In this document: one piece after another, positions 8,687-17,999 of the stretch
Layout of the letters: the number at the start of each line of letters is the position of its first letter
Numbering within the stretch: the first letter of the stretch is position 1
From: Pleurocapsa sp. FMAR1
GTDB taxonomy: Bacteria; Cyanobacteriota; Cyanobacteriia; Cyanobacteriales; Xenococcaceae
DNA: 64,000 bases
Reading direction: 5' to 3'
NCBI RefSeq assembly: GCF_963665995.1
Contig: NZ_OY762512.1
Span: forward strand, 3,968,001-4,032,000
The notes under the pieces: generated by a model
What the model saw: the letters and a program-made list of their open reading frames with translations, nothing else
Told to the model about the DNA's origin: nothing
Databases searched by the model: none
Made by a program: the position numbers and the translations under genes

Positions 8687-8929
8687 ATGTCTAAAATACA
8701 GAGAATTAATATTCCTCAGCCTGTTAAAAAATATGTATTGCAGCGAAATAACCATCAATGCCAAAGCTGCGGTAAAAAGAATACCGAAGCTCGACTAAAT
8801 ATAGATCATATTATTCCTCTGGCTAAGGGCGGAAGCAACGATATAAGTAACCTGCAAGTCTTATGTAGCCCATGTAATCAAAGGAAAAAGCATCATTTTG
8901 ATTCTCGTTTTCGGCGTAATTATAATTAG
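8687..8929 (+). CDS. small HNH endonuclease
   Basis: 80 residues, essentially a bare HNH domain. It shows C-x2-C at residues 25-28, the catalytic core DHIIPLAKGGSN, N-LQ-LC and a second C-x2-C (CSPC) followed by NQRK. The two cysteine pairs bind a structural zinc; the first histidine of the core is the general base for metal-dependent DNA cleavage. The start codon lies two bases after the upstream KGK gene. Stand-alone HNH proteins like this occur in phage, defence and mobile-element settings, but none of those partners is nearby. Confidence 0.85.
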   Translation: MSKIQRINIPQPVKKYVLQRNNHQCQSCGKKNTEARLNIDHIIPLAKGGSNDISNLQVLCSPCNQRKKHHFDSRFRRNYN

Positions 8930-9145
8930 CTATATTGTCTTTACTTGAGCTAAAAATAAGATAGTGACCCTGTTTTAAGCTTCGCTAAAAGTGCATAAGA
9001 ACTCCAATGTAGTCTTAAAATGCCTTTTTTACAACTCTTAAAGCGTTTCGCTACAAATATAGCTTAATCAAAAATAAAACCCTGTTTAGTAAGTGGAGAG
9101 CAGAGATACAATAAAAATATAAAGGCTATAGCTGCTATTTGACTG

Positions 9146-9754
9146 ATGATCTATACTACCGAAGAACTACTCCAAATACTAGACTGCGAGCTAAAAGAAA
9201 ACTGGAAAGGTAAACGAATTGTCTTATCATCAGCGAAAAGGCTAAACGATCCTGTCGTAGCAAAAGCCTTAGATATGAATCAGGTCAATAAAGTATTTGC
9301 TTATCGCGATTTTCGTTCTCAAATCCACAAATATCAGCGACAGCACGAAGTATCAGGAATTATTTGGCGCACCTGTACTTTTGCTGGACAAAGCATAACC
9401 TATCCAGAAATACACAATCAATTGATTCCTGTCCCAGGAGATAAAGATATTTTAATTGCCGCCCGAACCAAAATTCTGGATTTTTGGTATTCAATGACGG
9501 ACAAAATGAATTTCTGGCTAGTTAACAATCGTCTTGATAACAACGGTAGTCATCATCAAAAAATCACCTTTGGCTATCTGCAAAAGCTAGTTCAACAAAC
9601 AGAATGGGCAGAAATAGACGCAGCCCGCACAGAAATTTATCTCGGTTTGTGTTGGGGAAAGCCCCAAGAACATATCTATCAGTGGGCAAAACCAAAGTCG
9701 GGTTGCGATCGCATTATTGCTACTATATCCGAACCGAGCGCAATCAAGATATAG
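9146..9754 (+). CDS. conserved cyanobacterial protein upstream of ccmK3
   Basis: 202 residues, soluble, no signal peptide. Features include WKGKRIVLSS near residue 19 and a tryptophan-rich central part (SGIIWRTCTFAG). No domain is recognised with confidence. It ends 51 bp before ccmK3 in the same direction and may be transcribed with it, but a carboxysome role is only inferred from position. Confidence 0.6.
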   Translation: MIYTTEELLQILDCELKENWKGKRIVLSSAKRLNDPVVAKALDMNQVNKVFAYRDFRSQIHKYQRQHEVSGIIWRTCTFAGQSITYPEIHNQLIPVPGDKDILIAARTKILDFWYSMTDKMNFWLVNNRLDNNGSHHQKITFGYLQKLVQQTEWAEIDAARTEIYLGLCWGKPQEHIYQWAKPKSGCDRIIATISEPSAIKI

Positions 9755-9805
9755 TAGTTTAAACAATCATCTTACTATAATTTCATTTTTAAGTTAGAAA
9801 AACTT

Positions 9806-10120
9806 ATGTCTCAACAACACGCAGTAGGAGTAATCCAAGCCCTTGGTTTTCCTGCTGTCTTAGCTGCTTCTGATGCGATGTTAAAAGCTGGTCGCGTTAC
9901 CTTAGTTTATTTTGATAAAGGAGAAAGCGGCACTTTTGTAATTGCTATTCGTGGTCCAATTGCCGAAGTTAGACCTTCTATGGAAGCAGGATTACTGGCA
10001 GCAGAAAATACTTTTGGTGGTGAGGTGACTACTCACTATACTGTACCCAACCCACCAGATAATGTAGTTGCTGTTTTGCCTATCGCCTATACCGAAGAAG
10101 TAGAGCAATATCGCTTTTAA
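9806..10120 (+). CDS. ccmK3: carboxysome shell protein CcmK3
   Basis: 104 residues, a single bacterial microcompartment (BMC) domain. It begins AVGVIQALGFPAVLAASDAM and has AGRVTLVYFDKGESG in place of the usual KIGSG pore loop. The ending TEEVEQYRF lacks the C-terminal extension of CcmK4. These differences are those of CcmK3, which does not form pores alone but joins CcmK4 in mixed hexamers of the beta-carboxysome shell. Separate ccmK3-ccmK4 loci away from the main ccm operon are the rule in beta-cyanobacteria. Confidence 0.9.
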   Translation: MSQQHAVGVIQALGFPAVLAASDAMLKAGRVTLVYFDKGESGTFVIAIRGPIAEVRPSMEAGLLAAENTFGGEVTTHYTVPNPPDNVVAVLPIAYTEEVEQYRF

Positions 10121-10314
10121 TTTACTCTACAGCGAAAACTAAATTTATAAAAATCACCGTCAGTCAGCTAAAATTAGTACTCGTTACCGATTACTTCGCT
10201 ATTTTTATCAAGTGAATCAAAATAAGACAACGAAGTCTGCTGTAACCGCCAGTAAATGTAATTAAGCATTACTTTTATTCGTATTTATAATTAATAATTT
10301 CAAGGAGCAAATTT

Positions 10315-10683
10315 ATGCCGTCTCAATCTGCGGTAGGATCGATTGAAACCAAAGGATTCCCAGGTATTTTAGCAGCAGCCGATGCTATGGTAAAAGCAGG
10401 TCGAGTGACCTTAGTTGGTTATATTCGTGTAGGTAGTGCGCGCTTTAACGTTAATATTCGCGGTGACGTATCTGAAGTAAAAACGGCTATGGCTGCGGGA
10501 ATCGAGGCAGTAAAAAAAGCAGAAGGAGCAACGTTAGAGTCTTGGGTAATTATTCCTCGCCCCCATGAAAACGTCTGTGCTGTCTTGCCTATTGACTACA
10601 CTGAAGAGGTAATGCCTTACTTCGATCAGGTAGAAGGAAGAACATTACCTATCGCTCCTAGTCCTAATTCTCTACTGAGTTAA
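10315..10683 (+). CDS. ccmK4: carboxysome shell protein CcmK4
   Basis: 122 residues, one BMC domain. SAVGSIETKGFPGILAAADA, the pore-loop region with RVGSARF, and VIIPRPHENVCAVLPIDYTEEV are diagnostic of CcmK4. A flexible tail of about 25 residues (pro- and ser-rich) extends beyond the domain. The start follows a CAAGGAG ribosome binding site. CcmK4 forms hexameric tiles of the beta-carboxysome shell and mixed hexamers with CcmK3; the pair adjusts shell permeability. A 194-bp AT-rich gap separates the two genes, enough for an extra promoter. Confidence 0.93.
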   Translation: MPSQSAVGSIETKGFPGILAAADAMVKAGRVTLVGYIRVGSARFNVNIRGDVSEVKTAMAAGIEAVKKAEGATLESWVIIPRPHENVCAVLPIDYTEEVMPYFDQVEGRTLPIAPSPNSLLS

Positions 10684-10880
10684 TTTATTAAAGATTACTC
10701 GATAGCAAGATGAGAAATGGTTAAGGGAAGAACAGACAAAGAAAGACAATTTTGCTCTGATACATAAAATATAAGCTGTATTAGCATCAATCTTTATTCT
10801 TTCTTCCCTTACTCTTTCACCAAAAATTTGGCTAAATTAGCTTATCAATTCACTCACAATTTTCCTATAACCAAAAGCAG

Positions 10881-11426
10881 CTAGTTACCTAGTAAGAATA
10901 GTTTTCTTCTCAAAGCTCTAAAGTAAAGAAAAACAGGAAATTGATAATATTCAATTATTAGCCAAACAACACAAAGTAGATGGGCGCAAAAAGTAAGAAT
11001 TGTCCAGGTTAAGGGAAGCCAGGACAGTAGACTATCCTCTGTTGGTGGAAATAAATACATTCCAGAAGCAATAATTGACGTAGGAATACAGACAAAACCA
11101 AAGGCAAATAACAAATAAACCCAGCCTATCTCTGCACCTTCCCTATGAATTCCCTTCCAGGTTTTACCATTCCAGTACCAGGTTAAGGGCAATTGACTGT
11201 CTGCCATCTTCAACAATTGTTTGTCAAAATTTGTCGTAAAAATATGTTGACAAAAGCCACAGGCAAAGGTTTCCATCATCGGCATCTCTCTTACTCTACC
11301 GTGACGGCAAACAGGACAAGGATATTCTCCTTCAAGATGAAAGCGATTGAATTCCTTCCATTCTTTTTGTAATAAATCTACTCCAGAATTAGCTGAGGAA
11401 CTACTCAAGTTATAAATGTTAGACAT
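10881..11426 (-). CDS. zinc-ribbon membrane protein of unknown function
   Basis: 181 residues from the ATG at 11426, which has a GAGG ribosome binding site; the frame continues to a TTG at 11435. A zinc ribbon is formed by CPVC and CGFC (about residues 37-40 and 55-58). Two hydrophobic segments follow (about 101-122 and 135-157), ending in a basic tail, so the N-terminal ribbon probably faces the cytoplasm. It converges with ccmK4. The family is conserved in cyanobacteria as far as I recall, without known function. Confidence 0.65.
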   Translation of the reverse strand: MSNIYNLSSSSANSGVDLLQKEWKEFNRFHLEGEYPCPVCRHGRVREMPMMETFACGFCQHIFTTNFDKQLLKMADSQLPLTWYWNGKTWKGIHREGAEIGWVYLLFAFGFVCIPTSIIASGMYLFPPTEDSLLSWLPLTWTILTFCAHLLCVVWLIIEYYQFPVFLYFRALRRKLFLLGN

Positions 11427-11893
11427 ACACCTCAAACATCGTGATACTTTCCAAGTACTATATTTTTAGGCTTAAAATGCAACCAGTTTTATATTAACGC
11501 TACTTTCGAGTCAAGAATAGGTTTTGCCAAGGATAGCTATAAGCTATATGCCTTGAGAACTTTTTGCTCAAGCCAGTTAGAAATTAAACGAGAACAAAAA
11601 AGCATTCTTCAACTGACTGTGTAGTAAAAGTTTTAGCTTCCTTAAGTTAATTATGAGATAAAGGTTAGCTTGAGTTTATTTATGCCAAATTGTAATTATA
11701 ACGAGCCTAATATAGTTAGTTTGGTTGTCGCTCTACATAAAGATATAAATATCAATATTAATTAGTAGTAAAACAAACTTTTTTTGCAGAGAATATACAT
11801 TCTCAATAAAAACAACATTGTCTTAAATCTCAACAGCCCCTTGAAATCCTTAATTATTAACTTCTAGCTTTTAACTTCCTCCTAGCACTTAAA
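11427..11893. other. gene-free stretch
   Basis: About 470 bp of AT-rich DNA between the zinc-ribbon gene and the ABC transporter 3' end. I see no ORF, RNA gene or strong hairpin. It holds the promoter of the zinc-ribbon gene at its left edge and otherwise looks like spacer. Confidence 0.5.
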
Positions 11894-13729
11894 TCAATTT
11901 CCTAGCATTTGTAATTTGTATAAGCTGGCATATAATCCTTCGGTAGCTAATAATTCATCATGACTACCAAATTCTACTAACTCGCCACGCTTTAATACCA
12001 AAATTTTATCTACGTTACGGATAGTAGAAAGACGATGAGCAATAATAATTGCCGAACGATCGATCAGTAGCTGATCTAAAGCTGATTGAACCAAAGCTTC
12101 GGTGGATACATCTAAGCTAGAAGTAGCCTCATCTAAAATCAAAACATGAGGATTACGGATGGCAACCCGCGCAAAAGCCAAAAGCTGTTTTTGTCCCCCC
12201 GAAAGGTTTGTACCTCTCTCCCGTAAGGTTGTGTCATAGCCATCAGGCAAATCTTCAATAAAGCTATCAATATTAACTAATTTAGCAGCCTGTTTAACTT
12301 CTTCAAGGGAATAGTCGTCACCCAAGGTAATATTGCGTTTGACATCTCCCGCAAATAAAAAGCTTTCTTGTAAAATCACACCAATGTAGCGACGTAAATC
12401 TGCTTGAGGAATATCTCTAATATCAATGCCGTCTACCAATATTCTGCCCTTACTTGGTTCATAAAGACGACACAGCAAGCGAATTATAGAGCTTTTTCCC
12501 GCACCTGTAGGACCGACTAAGGCTACTTTTTCTCCAGGTTTAATAGTGAAGTCTAAATTTTTGATTACATATTCATCGCTTTTGTAGCCAAACCAAACGT
12601 TCTCAAAGCGAATTTCGCCTGTTTGAGAGTTACTAGCATCATTTAACAACAAAGTACGGTGTCCCTCGGCAACAGAGATGACTTTATCTCTAATTTCAAT
12701 GGGTTCTCTTAACAATTCCGTAATCCTTTCGATCGCGGTAAACCCAGACTGAAACATGGTAAACTTATCAGCAAACTGACGTATGGGATTAAATAACCGT
12801 TGGGCATAGAGAATAAACGCCGTTAGTTCTCCATACTGCATGGTGTCCCGAAGCACAAAGATCCCTCCTGCCCAAAGAACCGCTGCGATCGCAACTAAAG
12901 CAATCCATTCCAGCGTCGCCGATACAGCCGAATCATGAAAGATAGTTTTATCAACTTCTGAGCGATAGCGTTCGTTAATTGAGCGATACATTTCGCTGTT
13001 GTATTTTTCCCGCCGAAATAGCTGCACAATATTAATTCCTGTAATATTTTCTTGCAGCATGGAGTTGAGCCTAGATAGTTCCTCTCTGGCTTTATAGTTG
13101 GCTTTACGATATTGCTGCTGGAAATAAATAATTAGTGCCGTCACGGGAATCAGCATAAAAACCAGAATTGATGCCAGCTTCCAGTTAGTGAGATAAATCA
13201 TCACTATAATCGCCAGAATAGAAACAAAATCACTAACTACGCCAATTGCACCGCTAGCAAAAACATTTCCTAAAGCTTCTACATCACTAGCAATACGAGT
13301 AATTAGTTTGCCCACAGGAGTGCGATCAAAAAAGCTAGAGGCTAAAGAAGTAACGTGAGTGAACAGATCTTGTCTGACTTCGGCAGTAATCTCCTGTCCA
13401 ATTTTTTGTACCAGATAACCCTGCACTGACGAGAACATCAGCTTGATTAATACCGTGATTAACAACAACCCTGATAAAAGATTAATTCCCTCTTTGATAG
13501 ATACCCCATGCAAAAAACTCCAGGTTGATTCTTCTTTAAGCAAGGAAATAGCTTGACCAACAATCAAAGGCTGAATTGCACCAGCCACAGCCAAAGGAAT
13601 GAGTAAAACCAAAGAAACAATTAGTATTCCTCTGCTTTGGCGAGCGTAAGGAACTAGCTTCAGAAATAACCGCCAATCATTTTCTGGCTTTTTAGTTTTA
13701 ATTTCTGGCTGGGGAGAAGCGATGGTCAT
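11894..13729 (-). CDS. ABC exporter, fused permease-ATPase (MsbA/multidrug type)
   Basis: 611 residues. An N-terminal six-helix membrane domain (about 35-330) is fused to one nucleotide-binding domain: Walker A GPTGAGKS (406-413), Q-loop at VILQES, signature LSGGQ (509-513), Walker B LILDEA (530-535) and H-loop IIAHRLST. This is a half-transporter that works as a homodimer or heterodimer and exports lipids, peptides or drugs. No second half-transporter is adjacent, so a homodimer is more likely. Substrate cannot be inferred. Confidence 0.93.
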   Translation of the reverse strand: MTIASPQPEIKTKKPENDWRLFLKLVPYARQSRGILIVSLVLLIPLAVAGAIQPLIVGQAISLLKEESTWSFLHGVSIKEGINLLSGLLLITVLIKLMFSSVQGYLVQKIGQEITAEVRQDLFTHVTSLASSFFDRTPVGKLITRIASDVEALGNVFASGAIGVVSDFVSILAIIVMIYLTNWKLASILVFMLIPVTALIIYFQQQYRKANYKAREELSRLNSMLQENITGINIVQLFRREKYNSEMYRSINERYRSEVDKTIFHDSAVSATLEWIALVAIAAVLWAGGIFVLRDTMQYGELTAFILYAQRLFNPIRQFADKFTMFQSGFTAIERITELLREPIEIRDKVISVAEGHRTLLLNDASNSQTGEIRFENVWFGYKSDEYVIKNLDFTIKPGEKVALVGPTGAGKSSIIRLLCRLYEPSKGRILVDGIDIRDIPQADLRRYIGVILQESFLFAGDVKRNITLGDDYSLEEVKQAAKLVNIDSFIEDLPDGYDTTLRERGTNLSGGQKQLLAFARVAIRNPHVLILDEATSSLDVSTEALVQSALDQLLIDRSAIIIAHRLSTIRNVDKILVLKRGELVEFGSHDELLATEGLYASLYKLQMLGN

Positions 13730-13855
13730 AATTTTTAGTTGTAGCTGGAAACAGAGTATATCTGTCTTGTTAACTCTTAGCTGTTAGCTTTCATTAATTA
13801 TTAAACAGTTCTAATTCAAATTATGACAGTAAAATAGTCTAAAGCGACTTTGAAA

Positions 13856-13963
13856 ACGGCTTATAGCTGCACGCTGCGGATGCAGCGAAGTCGTACCTGC
13901 GGGGGGTACCCCTTGGTCTTGGGGCGACGATATGGGCGTTAGCCCTGCGCTTAGAGCCTATAG
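13856..13963. repeat. GC-rich palindromic repeat at the hisG 3' end
   Basis: A block much richer in GC than its surroundings, bounded by CTTATAGC at the left and CCTATAGC at the right. It contains self-complementary pieces such as GGTACC. It resembles in style the GC-rich mini-elements at 21511-21606 and 56290-57040 (for example a run of G followed by TACCCC and TTGGTCTTGGGG). It ends exactly at the hisG stop codon. Confidence 0.6.
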
Positions 13964-14599
13964 CTAATCGTCCCGCGATTTTAGTTTAGCTACCAAATCA
14001 TTAATGTTGTCGCGATTTAGTCGATAACTAAGAGGATGAGCAATCAATCTAGCACTACTTTCATAAAGAATATCGGTTTCAATTAAGCCATTTTCCTTGA
14101 GTGTTTTACCTGTAGAAACCAAATCTACAATTGCCTCAGACATTCCTGTAATTGGTCCTAATTCTACTGAACCAGACAAAGGAACAATCTCTACAGGTAA
14201 ATCAATACTGTCAAAATGTTCTTTGGCACAGTTAACAAATTTAGATGCCACCCTGCCGTGAGGCGGCAGTTCAACCGAACGTTTATAGGGACTGCTGCTA
14301 GGAACTGCTACCGATAGACGACAATAACCAAATTCCAAGTCAATCAAGTTAGCAACTTCTGGCTGTTTCTCCCGCAATACATCATAGCCAACAATTCCCA
14401 GTTGCGCTTGCCCATATTCTACATATACAGGAACATCTTGCGCTCTAACCAATAAAGCTTTGGCGGTATTTGTAGGATCGCTAATTTGTAGCTGACGATT
14501 AGTTTTATCTAGAAAGGCACTAAAATCTAAGCCTAGATTGCGAAACAATTCGATACTGTCTTTTAATAATGCGCCTTTGGGTAAGGCAATAGTGATCAT
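13964..14599 (-). CDS. hisG: ATP phosphoribosyltransferase, short form (HisG)
   Basis: 211 residues from the ATG at 14599 ([15 protein letters not shown]); the frame continues upstream to 14623 without family similarity. HisG joins ATP and PRPP in the first step of histidine synthesis. The length, [21 protein letters not shown] and the [18 protein letters not shown] motif (PRPP-binding loop) define the short form, which lacks the C-terminal regulatory domain and needs HisZ as partner. hisZ is not in the window. A GC-rich repeat abuts the stop codon. Confidence 0.93.
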   Translation of the reverse strand: MITIALPKGALLKDSIELFRNLGLDFSAFLDKTNRQLQISDPTNTAKALLVRAQDVPVYVEYGQAQLGIVGYDVLREKQPEVANLIDLEFGYCRLSVAVPSSSPYKRSVELPPHGRVASKFVNCAKEHFDSIDLPVEIVPLSGSVELGPITGMSEAIVDLVSTGKTLKENGLIETDILYESSARLIAHPLSYRLNRDNINDLVAKLKSRDD

Positions 14600-14697
14600 A
14601 TAAATTATCCATTGGTTGAGCAAAAATAATGTTAACAGAATTAAATCACCTTACTTTATCAGTTTCTTGTTGAGAAACATCCTTTGATTGTTTCTTC

Positions 14698-15564
14698 TCA
14701 TGCCTTGCGATTGACAAGAGAAGTAGCCGAATAAACTGCTAATGCAGTCCAAATCAAGCCAAAGACGATCGCATTATTTCTGGTAAAGGATTCATGATAT
14801 AACCAAACTCCGATTATTAGTTGCAGACTGGGTGCAATGTATTGCAAAAACCCGATAGTCGAAAGTCGTAGCAGTTGTACAGCACTATTAAAGCAAAACA
14901 AGGGAACAGATGTTACAACCCCACAACCAATCAAGAGTAGGGTAATCAACCCATTTTGTCCAAAGTGGTTGTCATTGTGCCATGTAAGATAAGCGATCGC
15001 TACAGGAGCTAATAAGCAGGTTTCTACTGCCAACCCCAGTAATGGTTTAACAACAATTATCTTTCTTAAAAATCCATATATCCCAAAGGAAAAAGCTAAA
15101 CCCAAAGCAATCCAAGGAACTTGCCCCGCTGCAAAAATTGAGTAGCCAACACCGAAAGTTGCTAAACTAAACGCAAGCCACTGTAACCATTGAAGTCGCT
15201 CGCGCAATATAATTACACCCAACAGCACGCTAACCAGAGGATTAATAAAATATCCTAAACTAGTTTCAATAATGCGATCGCTGTTGACTCCATAGATATA
15301 CAATCCCCAATTAAAAGCCAAAATGCTGCCTGAAGCGAGTAAAGGTAATAATTGCCTTGGTTTTAAAATCAGCTTGCCTAACTCTTGCCAACGCCTGTAG
15401 CTAAACAAAACCCCCAACAGTAATACGCTAGACCAAATGACACGATGACTTAAAATTTCGAGAGCAGGAATTGAGCCTAAAAGTTTCCAATACAGCGGAA
15501 ACAATCCCCAGATGCCATAAGCTAAAACTGCATACAATATTCCCAAACGTTGAGAATTCATCAA
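14698..15564 (-). CDS. rarD: RarD-type EamA/DMT family transporter
   Basis: 288 residues with ten predicted membrane segments. The N-terminus LGILYAVLAYGIWGLFPLYW and the motif ILSHRVIWS are typical of RarD. It belongs to the drug/metabolite transporter superfamily; RarD was named for a link to chloramphenicol sensitivity but its substrate is not established. Located 98 bp upstream of hisG on the same strand, though a functional link is not apparent. Confidence 0.88.
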   Translation of the reverse strand: MMNSQRLGILYAVLAYGIWGLFPLYWKLLGSIPALEILSHRVIWSSVLLLGVLFSYRRWQELGKLILKPRQLLPLLASGSILAFNWGLYIYGVNSDRIIETSLGYFINPLVSVLLGVIILRERLQWLQWLAFSLATFGVGYSIFAAGQVPWIALGLAFSFGIYGFLRKIIVVKPLLGLAVETCLLAPVAIAYLTWHNDNHFGQNGLITLLLIGCGVVTSVPLFCFNSAVQLLRLSTIGFLQYIAPSLQLIIGVWLYHESFTRNNAIVFGLIWTALAVYSATSLVNRKA

Positions 15565-15640
15565 TAATCGTTCAGCATAATTAAATATTCTTCCTTAATC
15601 TAGCTATCAATCTTAATTACCACCTCAATCCATCATCCAC

Positions 15641-16543
15641 CTAATCTTTTGAAGACAAGCCAGAAAAATATTCTGCTAGAAAATCTACAAAAGTCCTTAT
15701 TTTAGGTGATAGGTATTTTCTACTTGTGTAGACAGTATAAAGGAATGAGGTTGGCAAGGTACAGTCTAGCTTCAGAACCTCCAGTCGTCGGCTGGTAATA
15801 TCGCCTTCAATCAACCACTCTGGCAATATCGCTAATCCCATGCCTGCTAGAGCAGCCTGATACAGCATATTAGTGCTGTTGGAGCGGACTGAAAATGGTA
15901 GTTTTATTTTCTCCCGCTCGCTAGGATTATCAAAAAATATTTTATCGGCAAACTGCAAGTATTGATAGGTAACAGCTATATGTTTCGATAGTTCGTTGAG
16001 GTTTTTTGGGTGTCCATTTCTTCGTAAATAGTCAGGTGAAGCAACCAACATGAATTGAATCGGGCAAATGCGTCGTGTAAGCAATGAAGGATTGGGATTT
16101 TTATAGGTTACACGTAACGCTAGGTCAAATCCTTCTTCCACTAGGTCAACTATCCGATCGTTTAAATTTAGCTCCAAGAAAACATCTGGATAGCAAGAGC
16201 GGTATTCCGTTAAGGCTCTAGTAAATAATGGGTTGGCAAACCAAATCGGAGCAGTAATCTTAAGTACGCCACGTGCAGTGACTGCCGTTTTTTTTACTGC
16301 TGCCTCCAGCACTTCCAAATTGTCGATAATTTCTCGGCATTGCTCGTAATACACTATACCTGCCTCGGTTAAGCTCAAATGTCGGCTGCTTCGATTCAAC
16401 AAACGTGCGCCTAAGTGTCGCTCCAAGTTCATGATATGTTTGCTAGTCATAGCTGTAGACAAATCTAGCCGCTCGGCAGCAGCTACAAAACTTCCCAATT
16501 CGACTACCTGACACAAAACTTTCATGCTACTTAAAGTGTCCAT
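15641..16543 (-). CDS. LysR-family transcriptional regulator
   Basis: 300 residues from the ATG at 16543; the frame extends to 16582 but the family start is MDTLSSMKVLCQVVELGSF. The N-terminal winged helix (residues 1-60, containing AAAERLDLSTAMTSKHIMNLE) is followed by a substrate-binding domain (about 90-295). Divergent from the NmrA-like reductase with 185 bp between them, the classic LysR layout, so it probably controls that gene together with its own. The DsdA/PecT/CrgA-like subgroup fits best. Effector unknown. Confidence 0.92.
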   Translation of the reverse strand: MDTLSSMKVLCQVVELGSFVAAAERLDLSTAMTSKHIMNLERHLGARLLNRSSRHLSLTEAGIVYYEQCREIIDNLEVLEAAVKKTAVTARGVLKITAPIWFANPLFTRALTEYRSCYPDVFLELNLNDRIVDLVEEGFDLALRVTYKNPNPSLLTRRICPIQFMLVASPDYLRRNGHPKNLNELSKHIAVTYQYLQFADKIFFDNPSEREKIKLPFSVRSNSTNMLYQAALAGMGLAILPEWLIEGDITSRRLEVLKLDCTLPTSFLYTVYTSRKYLSPKIRTFVDFLAEYFSGLSSKD

Positions 16544-16728
16544 AGTGATTTCAAAGTTTACTAATAAGAAACATAGTATCAATAAAACAATACTCGATCT
16601 TCAATTAAAAAATCGCTACGATGGAAAGATGGTGATTGAAGGCACGTATTTAACTTCAAGGCGATCGCATAGCTTGTGCTTTATCGAGCAAAAAATCTCA
16701 CATTAAAATATAAACTAAGGAGCAATTG

Positions 16729-17646
16729 ATGAATAACACTCCCATTCTTGTCTTGGGTGCAGGTGAACTCGGCATGGCTATTCTTCGCAATTTAGCCAAG
16801 CGCGCAGCTTTATTTCCTGGCACTACTCTCACAGTCCTCCTCCGCCCTTCAACAATTAATTCTCACGATCCCAGCAAACTACGAAAGCTCGACGAACTTC
16901 AATCCCTTGGTGTCAGATTCTTACCCAGCGACCTCGCTACCGACTCCATTTGCGACCTCTCCCGTCTTTTCAAGGACTTCCATACCGTAATCGGCTGCAC
17001 TGGCTTCGTGGCTGGGCGTGATATCCAACTCAAGCTTGCTCGCGCAGTTCTTGATGCTAGCGTAAAGCGTTATTTTCCCTGGCAATTCGGCGTTGACTAC
17101 GACATTATCGGCAAAGGCAACTCCCAGGATCTATTTGACGTGCAGTTGGACGTACGCAACCTCTTGCGATCGCAAGAGCGCCTGGAATGGGTCATAGTTT
17201 CGACGGGTATGTTCGTTAGTTTTTTGTTCGAGCCTTCGTTCGGCGTAGTCGACTTAACGCAAAATATGATACACGCACTGGGAAGTTGGGATAACGCTGT
17301 CACTGTCACCACGTCCGAGGACATCGGTGCTTTAACGGCGGAAATTATTTTTGCCGAACCACGGATTGTTAACCGCATTGTGTACACGGCTGGAGATACA
17401 GTCACATACGCGCAATTAGCGGACATCGTTGACTCCGTTTTGGGTCGGAAGATGCAGCGAGTGGAATGGAGTGTGCCTATGTTGAAAGACGAACTAGCGA
17501 AAGATCCCGGCAACCTGATTAAAAAATATAGGGTTGTGTTCGCGGAGGGCAAAGGGGTCTCATGGGAAATAGACAAGACGTTTAATGCCCAGCATGGAAT
17601 CGAGGTTTGCAGTGTCAAACGGTGGGCGCAGAAGAATTTGAAATGA
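16729..17646 (+). CDS. NmrA-like NAD(P)-dependent reductase (isoflavone reductase-type)
   Basis: 305 residues. Start chosen at the ATG 16729, preceded by AAGGAG; a TTG lies in frame just before. The Rossmann motif is VLGAGELGMAIL near the N-terminus, followed by an atypical SDR pattern including GC-TGFVAGRD and YFPWQFGVDYD. Such proteins reduce small aromatic or phenylpropanoid-like substrates, or sense NADP. The base composition is richer in GC than neighbours and codon use differs (many C-ending codons), which suggests acquisition, perhaps with its divergent LysR regulator. Substrate unknown. Confidence 0.85.
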   Translation: MNNTPILVLGAGELGMAILRNLAKRAALFPGTTLTVLLRPSTINSHDPSKLRKLDELQSLGVRFLPSDLATDSICDLSRLFKDFHTVIGCTGFVAGRDIQLKLARAVLDASVKRYFPWQFGVDYDIIGKGNSQDLFDVQLDVRNLLRSQERLEWVIVSTGMFVSFLFEPSFGVVDLTQNMIHALGSWDNAVTVTTSEDIGALTAEIIFAEPRIVNRIVYTAGDTVTYAQLADIVDSVLGRKMQRVEWSVPMLKDELAKDPGNLIKKYRVVFAEGKGVSWEIDKTFNAQHGIEVCSVKRWAQKNLK

Positions 17647-17999
17647 GTAATATGCTTTGATTCATAAAGTTTTCTAAGAAGCCAATTTGAAATAAAATTC
17701 GTCGAAATGTTGTGTGTAAATCTAAAAAACGCCTAACAAGAATAATTTGATCCAAGTTAGCTTCTTCCTTTAACTTACTCAAAAAAGTTGACTAATACTA
17801 AACATTTTCAATGTCAGGAAATAAGGACACATATCCTGGATATTTAGCCAAAAAGTTGCATATATATCTGTAAAATGGAAAAAATCAACAACCAATAAAT
17901 TGATGTTTTAAATCACACTTGAACCAGAACAAATCAAGCTAGATTTATACGTAAATATCCAAAGATTTTTGGTAATTTTTTTAAGAGGTATCAACCGTA
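17647..17999. other. gene-free stretch
   Basis: About 350 bp of AT-rich DNA between the NmrA-like gene and the acetyltransferase. No ORF, RNA gene or clear repeat is visible. It must contain the promoter of the downstream acetyltransferase. Confidence 0.5.

Noticed and set aside
10720-10812. Possible terminator or operator from the AAGGGAAGAA...TTCTTCCCTT inverted repeat after ccmK4
   Set aside because: The arms are separated by over 60 bases of AT-rich DNA, too far for a normal terminator hairpin, with no T-run directly after.
17097-17618. Minus-strand 173-codon frame opposite the NmrA-like gene
   Set aside because: The composition is serine/isoleucine-heavy without a motif; the plus-strand gene has a Rossmann motif and ribosome binding site.
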